A program made the translations under genes and the position numbers. A stretch of 64,000 nt of DNA. It comes from a bacterium (GTDB taxonomy: Bacteria; UBA10199; 2-02-FULL-44-16; JAAZCA01). Numbering within the stretch: the first letter of the stretch is position 1; each line of letters begins with the position of its first letter. Below the pieces are notes generated by a model. That model did no database searches, had not been told where the DNA came from, and saw nothing but the letters and a program-made list of their open reading frames with translations. Below are positions 48,705-58,465 of this stretch, piece after piece. Location of the stretch: positions 186,001 through 250,000 of the forward strand of contig JAJZQH010000002.1 of assembly GCA_021810905.1 (NCBI GenBank), written 5' to 3'.

Positions 48705-51224
48705 TTATGCTTCCTGCAGGATCTCATTCAACTTCGCCTGCCATTCGTCTTCCGCGAGAACCTCATATTGAAGGATTTTGTCTTTCATCTGCAGCCCGAG
48801 TTCTGTCCAGTTCCGTGATTGAGCCTGTTCCGTGCAGATGTCGAATATTTTGCGCACGTAGTCGGTCTTTTCGTTGTCCTTGAGGTGCAGGCCCTTGGTC
48901 TCTACGACGTACACCCGCTCGTAATTTTTTTCCGTTTCATGGCCGGTCGAGGTAAAGATGAAATCCGGGTAGATGCGATGCTCGCGCCAGCCCTGAATGG
49001 AATAATCTCGACGCGACCGGTTGCGGTACCAGAAGAAAAGCCGCTCCTGGCTCTCCAGATACCATGCAACCGCTTTCTCCGTTTCGTTGAAATCTTCTTC
49101 CGGCACAAAATCGAAGAGGCTCAATTCCAGCGGGCTTCCGTCCTTGCGATTCAGGGTCCTTGACGTCGGTTTGATGGTGATAGTCTTCGGGAAGGTCCAG
49201 TCGAATTCCTTTCCGATGATCAAAAAACGCAGTTCATCATTCTCCAGCATTGCACGGAAAATACCCTCTGCCAGCCGCTCTTTTTCATTTTCGACCTGTT
49301 TGCGCAGTTCCTCGATGAGGAAGACGAAATTATTCGCCAGAAGGCTCTCATCAGCGTTCTTTCGGTGGTGTTCCAGAACGGCGCTTGCGAATTCATGCGC
49401 GCGCCACGGATTGGGCACAATGTCGCCCAGCTGCCTCGTCATGAAGACCGGATCGACATGAATTCCGCCTTCCTTCAGATGATGCACTGCCCGCTGCTCG
49501 ATCACCTCATGCGCATCTTCAGATCGCGTGACGACGTGTTCCAGGTCCTTCTCTTCGATCATGGAAAGGGTGCAGGACTTGACCGGAGCGATATCGACTT
49601 CTTTCCACGGGATCCGCGGCGCGATATCAGTTTCATAGCTTACGGGCCGCCATTTGTTGCCGTCCCGCACCACAAATATCGGGAGGACGGTTCGCGAGGC
49701 CGCCTTCTTGAAACAATCCCGGATCTCGATCTGCCGCTCGGAGGCGTCGCCATCTCCACGTTCGCTTTCAGACGAGATATGACCCTGGAGGTCGCCCAAC
49801 CCCTCTTGCTTGAATCCGGATCTAATGCTGTCCAGAAGCACGCCCGCCTTCAGCTGGAAGCAGAACACATAACTTTCATCCAGCTCGCGAACACCGCTCT
49901 TGCGGGCATAGGGCTGGCGAAGGATGCGTCCGACCAACTGCGTGAGCGCATTTTTCGACGAAGGATTCGTGAGGATGACGAGCACATACGCAAAAGAGCA
50001 GTCCCACCCCTCTTGCAGTGCCTGCTTGGTGATAATGTAGCGTACTTTGCAGTCGCGCGAGAGCAGGCCGCCGACGTCGTCGATCTCTTTGAGCTCGTCC
50101 TTTTCGTTCGTCTTCACCGCGATCTGTTCGGCCGGTACTCCCATGACCCGTATCAGATGCTCTCGCACCTGTTCGGAATGGATCCATCGGCCTCCCTGCT
50201 GGTCTTTTCCCGTGCGCTCCACCTGAATGAGGCAGATCGGACGGATGTAATTGCCCGTGTTGGATTCATATTCTCGAGCCTTTTCAGCGAGGACATCGAG
50301 CTTGTTCGCTCCGGAGAGAAGCGCGTCCTTCCAGTCCGGGCTCGCCTTGTTCACGACGTGCAGGTCGAGCTTGATCATCTCCTCGCGGTGCAGCTCGCGG
50401 CCCGATATATCTATGAGGACGTTGCTCTCCACCGGCGTTGCGGAGAGTTCCGCAATGAGGCACGGGTTGAAGCCGCGCAACGTCTCCTGCGCCCCGTCGC
50501 TGTAGGCCTTGTGCCCTTCGTCCAGGATGATCAGAGGCGAGAGCGTACGCAGCGTATTGCCGAGCGACGTCTTGATCTGGCGTCCCCAGAATCCGCTCTC
50601 TTTTTCGTAGGTGTCGAGATTCGGATAGCGCTTGAGCAGCGCCTCCTGCGCCTTGATGCCGTCTTCAGGCGGAAAGAAGTCCTGAAATCCGCCGCTGTCC
50701 TTGAAGACTTTGAGCGTCTCCTTCGTCTTTCGATTCGACGCCTGGAGCATGAGCATAAGGATGACAAGATTTTCCTTCACGTCCTGCGGCGTGAAGCGAT
50801 CGCTCTTTTCCAGGATCAGCGTATGCCCGCCGCTGGCGATATCGAGGTGCTGGCGATAGGGATGATCGCGGTCTTTCAGGTGCCCGATGGTCTGGCGGTA
50901 GATCTGGGTCGTGGGCACGATCCAGAGCACAAGGCCCGTCCGTTTTTTGCGATAAACAACGTTCGCCAGATCGACGGTCTTGACCGCGAGCAGGGTCTTG
51001 CCGCCGCCGGTCGGTACCTTGAGGCAGAAATTGGGAAGCGGTTGATGGAGTCCGTTCTTGCGTGAGATGTAGCGTCGATGAATTCCAGACTTCTCCCATG
51101 CCTTGACTGGGAAATCGATTTCAAGATCCGGATTGGCCTCCGCCCTCGAACGCCACTCGGCGAGTTGCTCGAGATAGCCCCGGATTTCGCTAAGGGCCCG
51201 TTGTTGGTATTCTTTGAGCTGCAT
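48705..51224 (-). CDS. Type III restriction endonuclease subunit (helicase/nuclease)
   Basis: 839 residues. Superfamily 2 helicase of the type III Res family: LKVPTGGGKTLLAVKT (Walker A), IILDEGHKAYSD (DEGH box), AELSATPVES (motif III) and TQLVGRILRQPYAR (motif VI). The C-terminal region has a nuclease-like core (RIYPDFIF...VYVVETKGLHL, the PD..ExK pattern). Cuts DNA after ATP-driven communication between unmodified sites, but needs a Mod partner. Only the C-terminal remnant of a Mod-like gene remains directly upstream, so the system is probably defective unless another Mod serves it. Confidence 0.88.
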   Translation of the reverse strand: MQLKEYQQRALSEIRGYLEQLAEWRSRAEANPDLEIDFPVKAWEKSGIHRRYISRKNGLHQPLPNFCLKVPTGGGKTLLAVKTVDLANVVYRKKRTGLVLWIVPTTQIYRQTIGHLKDRDHPYRQHLDIASGGHTLILEKSDRFTPQDVKENLVILMLMLQASNRKTKETLKVFKDSGGFQDFFPPEDGIKAQEALLKRYPNLDTYEKESGFWGRQIKTSLGNTLRTLSPLIILDEGHKAYSDGAQETLRGFNPCLIAELSATPVESNVLIDISGRELHREEMIKLDLHVVNKASPDWKDALLSGANKLDVLAEKAREYESNTGNYIRPICLIQVERTGKDQQGGRWIHSEQVREHLIRVMGVPAEQIAVKTNEKDELKEIDDVGGLLSRDCKVRYIITKQALQEGWDCSFAYVLVILTNPSSKNALTQLVGRILRQPYARKSGVRELDESYVFCFQLKAGVLLDSIRSGFKQEGLGDLQGHISSESERGDGDASERQIEIRDCFKKAASRTVLPIFVVRDGNKWRPVSYETDIAPRIPWKEVDIAPVKSCTLSMIEEKDLEHVVTRSEDAHEVIEQRAVHHLKEGGIHVDPVFMTRQLGDIVPNPWRAHEFASAVLEHHRKNADESLLANNFVFLIEELRKQVENEKERLAEGIFRAMLENDELRFLIIGKEFDWTFPKTITIKPTSRTLNRKDGSPLELSLFDFVPEEDFNETEKAVAWYLESQERLFFWYRNRSRRDYSIQGWREHRIYPDFIFTSTGHETEKNYERVYVVETKGLHLKDNEKTDYVRKIFDICTEQAQSRNWTELGLQMKDKILQYEVLAEDEWQAKLNEILQEA

Positions 51225-51227
51225 CGT

Positions 51228-51422
51228 TCACCGTGTCAGTTCATAGATTTCAAATGGCAGTTGCGCAAAATCGATGCGGAAATGATCGAGGTGTTCCTGA
51301 TCCAGATATTTCGTCGGTGCAAAGACGAGCCGGCGTTTGTCCTTCTTGAGAGGCGGCAGGGTCCTGGCCATCTCCAGCGTAAAGGCCAGATCCTTGAGTT
51401 TGGAGGTGTCCGGTTCGTAGCC
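51228..51422 (-). pseudogene. C-terminal remnant of a type III-like DNA methyltransferase
   Basis: 64 codons open in one frame to a TGA four bases before the Res start. The translation (KDLAFTLEMARTLPPLKKDK, LVFAPTKYLDQEHLDHFRID, FAQLPFEIYELTR) resembles the C-terminal end of adenine methylases paired with type III Res proteins. No start codon and no catalytic motifs remain. Two consecutive TAA codons, the first being the stop of the NotI-like gene, sit immediately upstream in the same frame, so the 5' part was replaced by the incoming cassette. Family assignment is by memory of the C-terminal pattern only. Confidence 0.55.
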
Positions 51423-51425
51423 TTA

Positions 51426-52325
51426 TTATATTACACCGAGGGCTGTTTTGACTGCGTAGTCCAGGTCATCTCCTGCAGGCAAATTTGGCCCGGTAACGAA
51501 ACGCGTAGACATATCCTGCAACAGAAAGCGGATATTTCTAACCAATCGGAGTTTTCTTTGCTGCCCGCGTTTCACGGGAGAACCGAGCGCGTATGTGTGA
51601 ACCGAAATAGTCTCCTTGCTACATTGAGTTATTGATGGAAGCTGACCCAATAATGCTTCAAATTTTTGAAAAACAATTTCAGGAATGATGAAGTATAGTC
51701 CTTTGTCTACATAATCCGATTTTGAATACATCAGGCCTTTTCGGATTAACTGCGGGATGAGTCTCTTATGAACATTTGCCCAGTTGAGTCCATGCGCTGA
51801 GGCTGGAATGTCCGCTCCTGGTCTTTTGGGCAGGTTCTTATAACCGTGCCAAGCATCGCGATAGTTGCCTGTGATGTCGATGCTCTGAACTTCAATTCCG
51901 ACATACTTTTTTAAAGATCCATTTTCAATTTTCGCCAAGACCCAATCCATGCTGAGAGATTGTCCGAGCTTGATTTCTTTTCCCGAATTTTGCCCCAGAG
52001 CAACAACGCACTTGCCAATGGTTTTACGGTTTTTGACAAAATCGCTGAACCTGTAAAAGGGGAGGTGCCCGCCAAACGCATCACGTGCTACGCACCTTAT
52101 TGTCTCATAATCATTTGCGTAAAGACGGTTGGGACAGATGATTATCTCGCTGCCGGAACTGCGAACGCTGCACGTTCCATAGATGATGCTCTGATCGTGG
52201 TTGTGCTTTATGCACTTACAGTTTGTAAAGGGACACGCGCCCAGATTCCATAGTGTACGTGCTGTCCGGCTTGTATCATCAGCCGCATAACCGAATATTT
52301 CGGCTAAATCCCTCTTCCCCCTCAT
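51426..52325 (-). CDS. NotI-family type II restriction endonuclease
   Basis: 299 residues from the ATG at 52323-52325 (AGGAG five bases upstream; an ATG at 52346 is alternative). The N-terminal Cys region, ACPFTNCKCIKHNHD..GTCSV..IICPNRLY, fits the metal (Fe)-binding Cys4 motif described for NotI. A PD-(D/E)XK-like core follows (SMDWVLAKI, then VGIEVQSID with the E-x-Q of NotI). Recognition sequence cannot be read from here. AT-rich relative to the window. Gene start overlaps the methylase by about 47 bases, and it is transcribed with the C5-methylase and Vsr genes. Confidence 0.78.
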   Translation of the reverse strand: MRGKRDLAEIFGYAADDTSRTARTLWNLGACPFTNCKCIKHNHDQSIIYGTCSVRSSGSEIIICPNRLYANDYETIRCVARDAFGGHLPFYRFSDFVKNRKTIGKCVVALGQNSGKEIKLGQSLSMDWVLAKIENGSLKKYVGIEVQSIDITGNYRDAWHGYKNLPKRPGADIPASAHGLNWANVHKRLIPQLIRKGLMYSKSDYVDKGLYFIIPEIVFQKFEALLGQLPSITQCSKETISVHTYALGSPVKRGQQRKLRLVRNIRFLLQDMSTRFVTGPNLPAGDDLDYAVKTALGVI

Positions 52326-53529
52326 GGTCACTCCTTCCCCCTTCATTCAAAATATCTATAACCGAGCGGCCAAGCGCGCGGGCCAAAAGTGGTGGAACCG
52401 CATTGCCGACTTGAGTATATTGCTCCGTACGGCTTCCGCGAAAAATATATCTGTCAGGAAATGATTGAATACGTGCAGCCTCGCGTACGCTTAGTACGCG
52501 GTCTTGATAGGGATGAAAGAAACTGCCCCAATGAGGGTCACATTTCGTCAGTATGGTGGAACACAGTTCGTTGGGATGAATACGGCCATATCTCTTTGTG
52601 TGGTCACTTCTTCGTGCCCGTTTGAGCCCGGACGGCAGCAGCTCAAAGGGAATATCCCGCCAGCTGCCTCCCTGAGGTATGTGTTTTAACCTTTCAAGGT
52701 TGATTGGAGTAATTCTGTTACATGAATGATTGTGTAATTCCCTCGATTGTTTTCGCATTAAACGCTGATACTCGCTTGCCGGCGGCTTGTCATAGCGGCT
52801 GGGGTGATCGGCGCCGCCTGCTGTGATTGATGGTAAATCCGATAGCGCATCCCATGCCGAGGTAAAAGGTTTCAATTTATTCTGAAACAACGGCAGGATT
52901 CTAAAACATAGTTCTTTGCCACCGGTAAAATTGGCAACTCCACTTGCATTGTATTCAGGTGCTGGGAAAACGATGCCGCTTTTCAGGCGGGTCGCAAGGA
53001 AGATGGTTCGATAGCGCATTTGAGGCACGCCGTAGTGTGCGGCGAACAAAATTTTGTGACACACTTGGTAGCCCAGATCGTTCAGTGCTTTGTAGACTGT
53101 TTTTACTACTTCTCCTTCAGCAAGTGATACGATCCCTGTCACATTTTCAATGAGGATTGTGCGCGGATAAAGATCGCTGGCAATTCTTAAAAACTCCTTG
53201 AAAAGGTGATTGCGTTTATCGCCGGTGCTACGGACTGGAGCATTAATCGAAAACCCTTGGCAGGGCGGCCCACCTGCGAGCAAATCCAGCTGGCCCCGTT
53301 TCAATCCGATGAGCGAGAGAAGTTTTTTCCCGGAAAGATTTCTTATGTCTGTGTCAACAAATTGAACGTCTGGATGATTAAGCCGGTATGTTTCACCAAA
53401 AACAGGTTCATAATCAGAGGCCAGAAGAACACGGAAGCCGGCCATCTCCAGCCCGCAAGACAGGCCTCCTGCACCAGAGAAAAGATCGATGCAAGTTAGC
53501 GGGCTATTATAACGTTCTCTTCCTGACAT
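52279..53529 (-). CDS. DNA (cytosine-5) methyltransferase
   Basis: 416 residues. Motif I DLFSGAGGLSCGLEMAGF, motif IV GGPPCQGFSINAP with the catalytic Cys, motif VI ILIENVTGI, motif VIII-like QMRYRTIFLATRL, and C-terminal motifs IX-X (LSVREAARIQSFPDRYIF, QVGNAVPPLLARAL). It would protect the DNA from the adjacent NotI-like enzyme. Overlaps the Vsr gene by 23 bases. Confidence 0.93.
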   Translation of the reverse strand: MSGRERYNSPLTCIDLFSGAGGLSCGLEMAGFRVLLASDYEPVFGETYRLNHPDVQFVDTDIRNLSGKKLLSLIGLKRGQLDLLAGGPPCQGFSINAPVRSTGDKRNHLFKEFLRIASDLYPRTILIENVTGIVSLAEGEVVKTVYKALNDLGYQVCHKILFAAHYGVPQMRYRTIFLATRLKSGIVFPAPEYNASGVANFTGGKELCFRILPLFQNKLKPFTSAWDALSDLPSITAGGADHPSRYDKPPASEYQRLMRKQSRELHNHSCNRITPINLERLKHIPQGGSWRDIPFELLPSGLKRARRSDHTKRYGRIHPNELCSTILTKCDPHWGSFFHPYQDRVLSVREAARIQSFPDRYIFRGSRTEQYTQVGNAVPPLLARALGRSVIDILNEGGRSDHEGEEGFSRNIRLCG

Positions 53530-53929
53530 GGTTTATTATCCTCTTTGTTATGCGCCCGTAAGTTGAAATTTTTTTTGCTTCGCATTCCCACACAACAATA
53601 ACGCGCCAGCCTTCTTTTTGCAGTTCTCGCTTTGTGATTTCAAAACGGTGCACGTTGCGCTTCAATTTAGGCATCCAGTAATTGCGGTTTGATTTCGGAA
53701 TGTGTGACTTTGCACAACCGTGCTTATGCCAAAAGCAACCATGCACAAAAATCAGAGACCGGTATTTTGGCAATACAATGTCTGGTTTTCCTGAAATGTC
53801 AGTCCGGTGGAGCGAAAATCTGAAACCTTTTCGATGCAGATAAGAGCGAACCAACAGTTCTGGTTGTGTGTTGACGGAACAGATTCGGCTCATGTTCCAG
53901 CTTCTTTTTTTTACTGACAATGTATCCAT
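53507..53929 (-). CDS. vsr: Very short patch repair endonuclease
   Basis: 140 residues. Nicks beside T:G mismatches created by deamination of 5-methylcytosine. Motifs: MSRICSVNTQPELLVRSYLH, LHRTDISGKPDIVLPKYRSLIFV with the catalytic Asp, and the zinc-site HGCFWHKHGC. A start at 53893 (MSRIC) would suit the family length better. Its presence fits the C5-methylase encoded next to it. Confidence 0.93.
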   Translation of the reverse strand: MDTLSVKKRSWNMSRICSVNTQPELLVRSYLHRKGFRFSLHRTDISGKPDIVLPKYRSLIFVHGCFWHKHGCAKSHIPKSNRNYWMPKLKRNVHRFEITKRELQKEGWRVIVVWECEAKKISTYGRITKRIINHVRKRTL

Positions 53930-54261
53930 TCAATCAAGTAGTATGCATAAGGGAATTCCAGGGACACGGCACTAATTTCTCCCCTGAACATTCCAGTTTT
54001 TTGCCTGCCGCAGTTATCGTTCACTTGTCAATGGCGAACGATGTTGATTTCAGCGCTTATGAAATCATTGAAGAGAAAGTTACAGAAAACATCATAAATA
54101 TCAAGGCAATAACCCCTATCGTACATCTTGGATGATGCGTCCATTTTGTGTATTCAACCAGATTATTGAGACGGCAAATTTGGCTCAAATGCACCGCATT
54201 GAAAATCGCCCGGGTCGTTTTCCTGATCCATTCGATTGAGGCCGCAGCGTACCCTATCCCT
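53930..54261. other. AT-rich stretch without a convincing gene
   Basis: Flank of the NotI-like/Dcm/Vsr cassette. Short open frames on both strands overlap here but none shows a recognisable motif or ribosome site. Probably degraded transferred DNA. Confidence 0.5.
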
Positions 54262-54477
54262 TTATTCACATAACGTACAAAATATATCGAAGCGATAGAG
54301 GCCTCCAATATTCTCGCTTATATGATACGGACGAATTCTTGTATCGAAAAGACAGCGATACCTGTTGCCGCAATTTTTGCAAATTTCGTTTTTGAGCAGC
54401 GAAACCTTGTCTGAGGCAAGTAGTTTCCTGAGTTCATAGAGCGAACTGAAACTGTTATAGTGATAAATATGAATCAT
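54262..54477 (-). CDS. Small hypothetical protein with paired Cys motifs
   Basis: 71 residues. CKNCGNRYRC and a terminal CTLC suggest a small zinc-binding module, but the protein may be a fragment of something longer. No ribosome site seen. Lies in the AT-rich flank of the restriction cassette. Weak evidence that it is real. Confidence 0.3.
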   Translation of the reverse strand: MIHIYHYNSFSSLYELRKLLASDKVSLLKNEICKNCGNRYRCLFDTRIRPYHISENIGGLYRFDIFCTLCE

Positions 54478-54552
54478 TTCCGGGTATCTCTATACATCTC
54501 GACTTTTTACATTTTTCAATTCCCGCATAGAATTTTTTGCTTCGGATTTGGT

Positions 54553-56541
54553 CTATTTCACCTTCGACCCCACTGCCACGTCCTTGAGCGGGGTGAGGAT
54601 CGAGACGGTGGTTTCGTCCGAGGCGGCCAGCAGCATGCCCTGTGATTCTATGCCGCGAAGTTTTGCGGGCTTGAGGTTGGCTACTACTACGATTTTTTTG
54701 CCCACGAGTTCCTCCGGCGCGTAGTGCTGGGCGATGCCAGCCACGATCTGGCGCTCCTCGCTGCCTAGCGAGACCTGCAGCTTGAGCAGCTTGTCCGCGC
54801 CCTCCACGCGTTCTGCGGCGAGCACTTGCGCCACGCGGAGCTGCACGCGTCCGAAGTCGTTGATATCGATTAGTTCAGTCCCCGGGGCAGCTGCTTGAAC
54901 TGGAGCTGTTGATTTCATTTTTTTCTCCTTTCCCGTTCGCTCTGAGATTGTCGAAGGGTGAACCGCTTCCTCTTTCTTCTCTTCGATCCGCATGAAGAGG
55001 GCGCCGGCATCTTTGCTCACCGTGATGGACTGGAGTGCACCCCACATTTTGCGGATATCATTGAGATTCTTAATTTGAGAGATATCCGAGTGCTCTTTAT
55101 ATCCCATGATCTCCCAAATTTTCATTGCAGTGCGCGGCATGAAAGGAAAGAGCAGGGCCGTCGATACCTGCAACGACGATGCGATATCCCAAAGCACATT
55201 ATTTATTCCATCTATTCTTCCAGCCTTGTACATCTCCCACGGCTTGCTCTCGTTGATGTGGCGGTCGGCTGCGGCATATGCTTCCCAGATCGATGCCAGC
55301 GCGCCGTGAAATTCTATTTCGCCCGTCCTGTAATCAAGCGCGCGGCTGACCTTGTCGACAAGATCAAGCGTTTTATCGGCGAGTTCTCCACGATCTCTTG
55401 GACTGACGTTCGGTGGCTTGATGATGCCGTTGCAGTAGCGATTCGCCATGCCTATCGTGCGAGCCACGAGATTTCCGATGCCGTTCGCCAGATCTCCGTT
55501 GTAGCGTTCGATGAAGTGCTCCCACGTAAAGTCCGCGTCGCGGCCGAAGCCGCCCTCGCGCATGAGATAATAGCGCAGCGGATCGGGCCCGAAGCGGTCT
55601 ATCACGTCCATCGGCGTCACCACGTTGCCCAGGGTCTTGCTCATCTTCTCGCCCTTGAGATAGACGAAACCGTGTCCGAATACCGTCTTGGGCAGCGGAA
55701 TGCCGGCGCTCATGAGCATGGCGGGCCAGATGATGCAGTGAAAGCGCGTGATGTCCTTGCCGATCACGTGCACGTCCGCGGGCCACCATTTTGCAAACAG
55801 CGCGTCATCCCAGCCGTAGCCGACCGCGGTGATGTAGTTGATGAGCGCGTCGAACCAGACGTAGACGACGTGGTCGGGATCGTGCGGGACCGGGATTCCC
55901 CAATCGACCGAGGCGCGCGATACGGAGATGTCCTGCAGCCCTTCCCTGAGAAAACTCGTGATCTCGTTGCGCCGTATGTCAGGGAGGATGAACTCGGGGT
56001 TCTTCTCGATGTGATCCAGCAGCCGCTGCTGGTATTTTGTGAGTTTGAAGAAGTAGTTTTCTTCGGCGAGCCACGCGGGTTTTGATTTGTGGTTTGGACA
56101 GAGTCCGTCTACAAGATCTTTCTCGGTGAGGAATGCCTCGCACGATTCGCAATACCATCCTTCGTATTTTTTCAGCTCGATGTCGCCATTGTCCATGATC
56201 GTCCGAAGGAATTTCTGCACACCCTTCTCGTGGCGGGGATCCGACGTCTGGATGAAATCGTCATATGATATGTCGAGTGACTGCCAGATTTTTTCGAAAT
56301 GCGTGCGCATCTGGTCGCAGTACGCCTTGGGCGAGAGCCCTTTTTCGTCCGCGGCCTTCTTCACGTTGATGGAATGTTCGTCGTTGCCCATCTGAAAGTG
56401 TACGTCATCGCCGCACATGCGATGCCAGCGCGCGAGCACGTCCGCGCCTATCTTTTCATATGCGGTGCCTATGTGCGGTGTGCTGTTGACGTAATCGATG
56501 GCGGTAGTGATGTAGAATTTTTCACTGTTTCGGTTTTTCAT
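54553..56541 (-). CDS. metG: Methionyl-tRNA synthetase
   Basis: 662 residues from the ATG at 56539-56541, which gives the usual N-terminus (EKFYITTAIDYVNSTPHIG); the longer frame upstream is read from ricT. Class I synthetase: HIGH-type PHIG, KMSKS-type GEKMSKTLGN, and an insert with CESC and one further Cys (GLCPNHK) near residue 130. The C-terminal 100 or so residues form a tRNA-binding domain (DFGRVQLRVAQVLAAERVEG, KIVVVANLKPAKLRGIESQG). Overlaps ricT by 20 bases; last gene of a minus-strand operon tmk-holB-ricT-metG. Confidence 0.94.
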   Translation of the reverse strand: MKNRNSEKFYITTAIDYVNSTPHIGTAYEKIGADVLARWHRMCGDDVHFQMGNDEHSINVKKAADEKGLSPKAYCDQMRTHFEKIWQSLDISYDDFIQTSDPRHEKGVQKFLRTIMDNGDIELKKYEGWYCESCEAFLTEKDLVDGLCPNHKSKPAWLAEENYFFKLTKYQQRLLDHIEKNPEFILPDIRRNEITSFLREGLQDISVSRASVDWGIPVPHDPDHVVYVWFDALINYITAVGYGWDDALFAKWWPADVHVIGKDITRFHCIIWPAMLMSAGIPLPKTVFGHGFVYLKGEKMSKTLGNVVTPMDVIDRFGPDPLRYYLMREGGFGRDADFTWEHFIERYNGDLANGIGNLVARTIGMANRYCNGIIKPPNVSPRDRGELADKTLDLVDKVSRALDYRTGEIEFHGALASIWEAYAAADRHINESKPWEMYKAGRIDGINNVLWDIASSLQVSTALLFPFMPRTAMKIWEIMGYKEHSDISQIKNLNDIRKMWGALQSITVSKDAGALFMRIEEKKEEAVHPSTISERTGKEKKMKSTAPVQAAAPGTELIDINDFGRVQLRVAQVLAAERVEGADKLLKLQVSLGSEERQIVAGIAQHYAPEELVGKKIVVVANLKPAKLRGIESQGMLLAASDETTVSILTPLKDVAVGSKVK

Positions 56542-57466
56542 GTCTCGATTCCTTGCGCCCGTTGCTGTTGCGATCTCTGCGGCCGCGCTGCCTTCTCTCC
56601 TGGGAGTCCTCCTGAGCCTGGCGGGCTGCGGCAATCGCCGCGTCACGTTCGGCAGGCGGGAGCACGCGGCAGTTGTCGCAGGACGTCCTCGTTTCGCCTC
56701 CACCATAGAGCCGCACTATGCACTCACGCTTGAGCACGTTGTGGCCCGCGACCTTGCCCGGCCCTTCCGGCGTCTCGACCGAGGCGCCGACCTTTGGCAG
56801 GCCCTGGCGGCATTCGTCGTATGCGGCGCATTCGTAGGAGAGGCAGCACTTGAGCTTGTTGCACATGCCGGTGAGCTTGGCCGGGTTAGGCGCGAGCCCC
56901 TGGTGTTTGGCCATCGATATGGAGATGGACTGAAACTGCCGCAGGTGTGTGGAACAGCACGTGGTAAGCCCGCACGGCCCCATGCAGCCCGCGACCTTTG
57001 CCTCGTCGCGGCTCCCGACCTGGCGCATCTCTATGCGCATGTGCAGCAGGCCGGCCAGGTCCTTGACCAGACCCCTGAAGTCGACGCGCTGTTCGGAGAA
57101 GAAGGTGAATACCGCTTTTTTTCCACCCTCGATCACGTCCACCTCGGCGAGCTTCATCGGCAGGTTGTGGGCGCGTATCTTCTCGCGGCAGATGCGGAAG
57201 CATTCCACGGCGCGCTCGCAGATCTGGCGTTCCGCGTCGATCTCCTCAGGCGTGGCCCTGTGCAGTATCTTCCTGGCATTGGCCGATAATTCGCTCTCGT
57301 CTATGGCGTACGGAGGCACGGCGACATAGGCGATGGCCGTACCCCCTTCGGACTCGACCATGACGGCCTCGTCCTTTTTCAGGGACGCATCATCAGTGAT
57401 GAATGTATAGATTTTGCCCGCGTTGCGGAACTGAACCCCCGCTGCGAGCTTAGCTGGTTCGCTCAT
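56522..57466 (-). CDS. ricT: PSP1-domain protein (RicT/YaaT-like)
   Basis: 314 residues. PSP1 C-terminal domain with the Cys-rich motif set: VGSRDEAKVAGCMGPCGLTT, CCSTHL, GMCNKLKCCLSYE, and an iron-sulfur role is known for RicT in Bacillus as part of the RicAFT complex. In many genomes, as here, it lies beside holB and metG/tmk. The C-terminus is a basic, probably disordered tail. ATGA-type overlap with holB. Confidence 0.88.
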   Translation of the reverse strand: MSEPAKLAAGVQFRNAGKIYTFITDDASLKKDEAVMVESEGGTAIAYVAVPPYAIDESELSANARKILHRATPEEIDAERQICERAVECFRICREKIRAHNLPMKLAEVDVIEGGKKAVFTFFSEQRVDFRGLVKDLAGLLHMRIEMRQVGSRDEAKVAGCMGPCGLTTCCSTHLRQFQSISISMAKHQGLAPNPAKLTGMCNKLKCCLSYECAAYDECRQGLPKVGASVETPEGPGKVAGHNVLKRECIVRLYGGGETRTSCDNCRVLPPAERDAAIAAARQAQEDSQERRQRGRRDRNSNGRKESRHEKPKQ

Positions 57467-58446
57467 TGGCGGGAGAGCGTAAACAGAAGCTGCTCAAACA
57501 TCAACTGTTTATTTGCCGAGGTTTCGGCGGCAAGCCTTGTCGCATCGATCTCAGAGAGACATCGTAATGCGTGTTCGGCTGGGCAGGATAAGGCCATGGC
57601 CGCGGCCTCCGGGTGGATGAGCTCCGATTCGCCGCCCACTGCCTGCACGCGCAGGAGGTCGCGATAGAAGCTGGCGAGCAGATCGAAGACGAGCAGGATC
57701 TTGCCCGGATCCAGATCCTTCCATGCCTGGGCGGTCTCGAAGATATCGGCGCTGGACGCCTTCTTCGTGAGGGCGATGAATCGGCCCAGCACGCCTTCAA
57801 CCAACTCTGGGTCGAGTGCCATGGCAGTGCCCATGCTGCCGCCAGCGAGGCGGGCGATTCTCACTGCCTCGCGCTCAGGTATCTCGCGCTGCCTCGCGAT
57901 CTCTGCCGCCAGCTCCGCGTCCGGGATGGGCGAGAAGGCAATGTGTCGGCAGCGCGAGCGGATCGTCGGGAGCAGACGCTGCGGGAACGGCGTTATGAGT
58001 ATGAAGTGCGTCCGTTCCGGAGGTTCCTCGAGGATCTTGAGCAGCGAATTCGCTGCCGCATCCATCATGCGGTCGGCGCCGTCTATCACCGCCACCTTGG
58101 CAGGCGCCTCCAGCGGTTTGAACTGCAGCGATGCCTGCAGCTCGCGCAGCGGATCTATCTTGATGCTCTGGACCGCGCCGCGCTCGGATTCCTCAGGCTC
58201 GATTGTGAAGCGGTCCGGGTGATTGCCGCCGGCGAGCTTGCGGCAGGAGGCGCATTCGCCGCACGGCGCCATGCCACGCGAGCGAGCCTCGGCGCAGAAG
58301 AGCGCAGCCGTGAACGCATCCGCCACCCTGCGCTTGCCTATGCCGCGAGGCCCGGAGAAGATGTACGCATTGGGAACGCGCGCGAATTCGACGGCCCGCT
58401 TGAGCTCCGCAATCTGCCTGCTATGTCCGATGATGGATGGCCACAT
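57463..58446 (-). CDS. holB: DNA polymerase III delta' subunit
   Basis: 327 residues from the ATG at 58444-58446 (MWPSIIGHSRQIAELKRAVE), the family N-terminus. A longer frame to 58503 would start inside palindrome D and add MYQRTNVPKYQRTK. AAA+ clamp-loader subunit: IFSGPRGIGKRRVADAF, zinc-module Cys (CGECASCRKL), LLKILEEPPERTHFILIT and RSRCRHIAFSP. The P-loop is near-canonical (GPRGIGK). Confidence 0.9.
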   Translation of the reverse strand: MWPSIIGHSRQIAELKRAVEFARVPNAYIFSGPRGIGKRRVADAFTAALFCAEARSRGMAPCGECASCRKLAGGNHPDRFTIEPEESERGAVQSIKIDPLRELQASLQFKPLEAPAKVAVIDGADRMMDAAANSLLKILEEPPERTHFILITPFPQRLLPTIRSRCRHIAFSPIPDAELAAEIARQREIPEREAVRIARLAGGSMGTAMALDPELVEGVLGRFIALTKKASSADIFETAQAWKDLDPGKILLVFDLLASFYRDLLRVQAVGGESELIHPEAAAMALSCPAEHALRCLSEIDATRLAAETSANKQLMFEQLLFTLSRQ

Positions 58447-58465
58447 GATTGGTACTCTTGTTTTA

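Noticed and set aside
49365-51065. Long plus-strand open frame (566 codons)
   Set aside because: Antisense of the type III Res gene, whose helicase motifs are clear.
54958-56085. Plus-strand open frame of 375 codons
   Set aside because: Antisense of metG.
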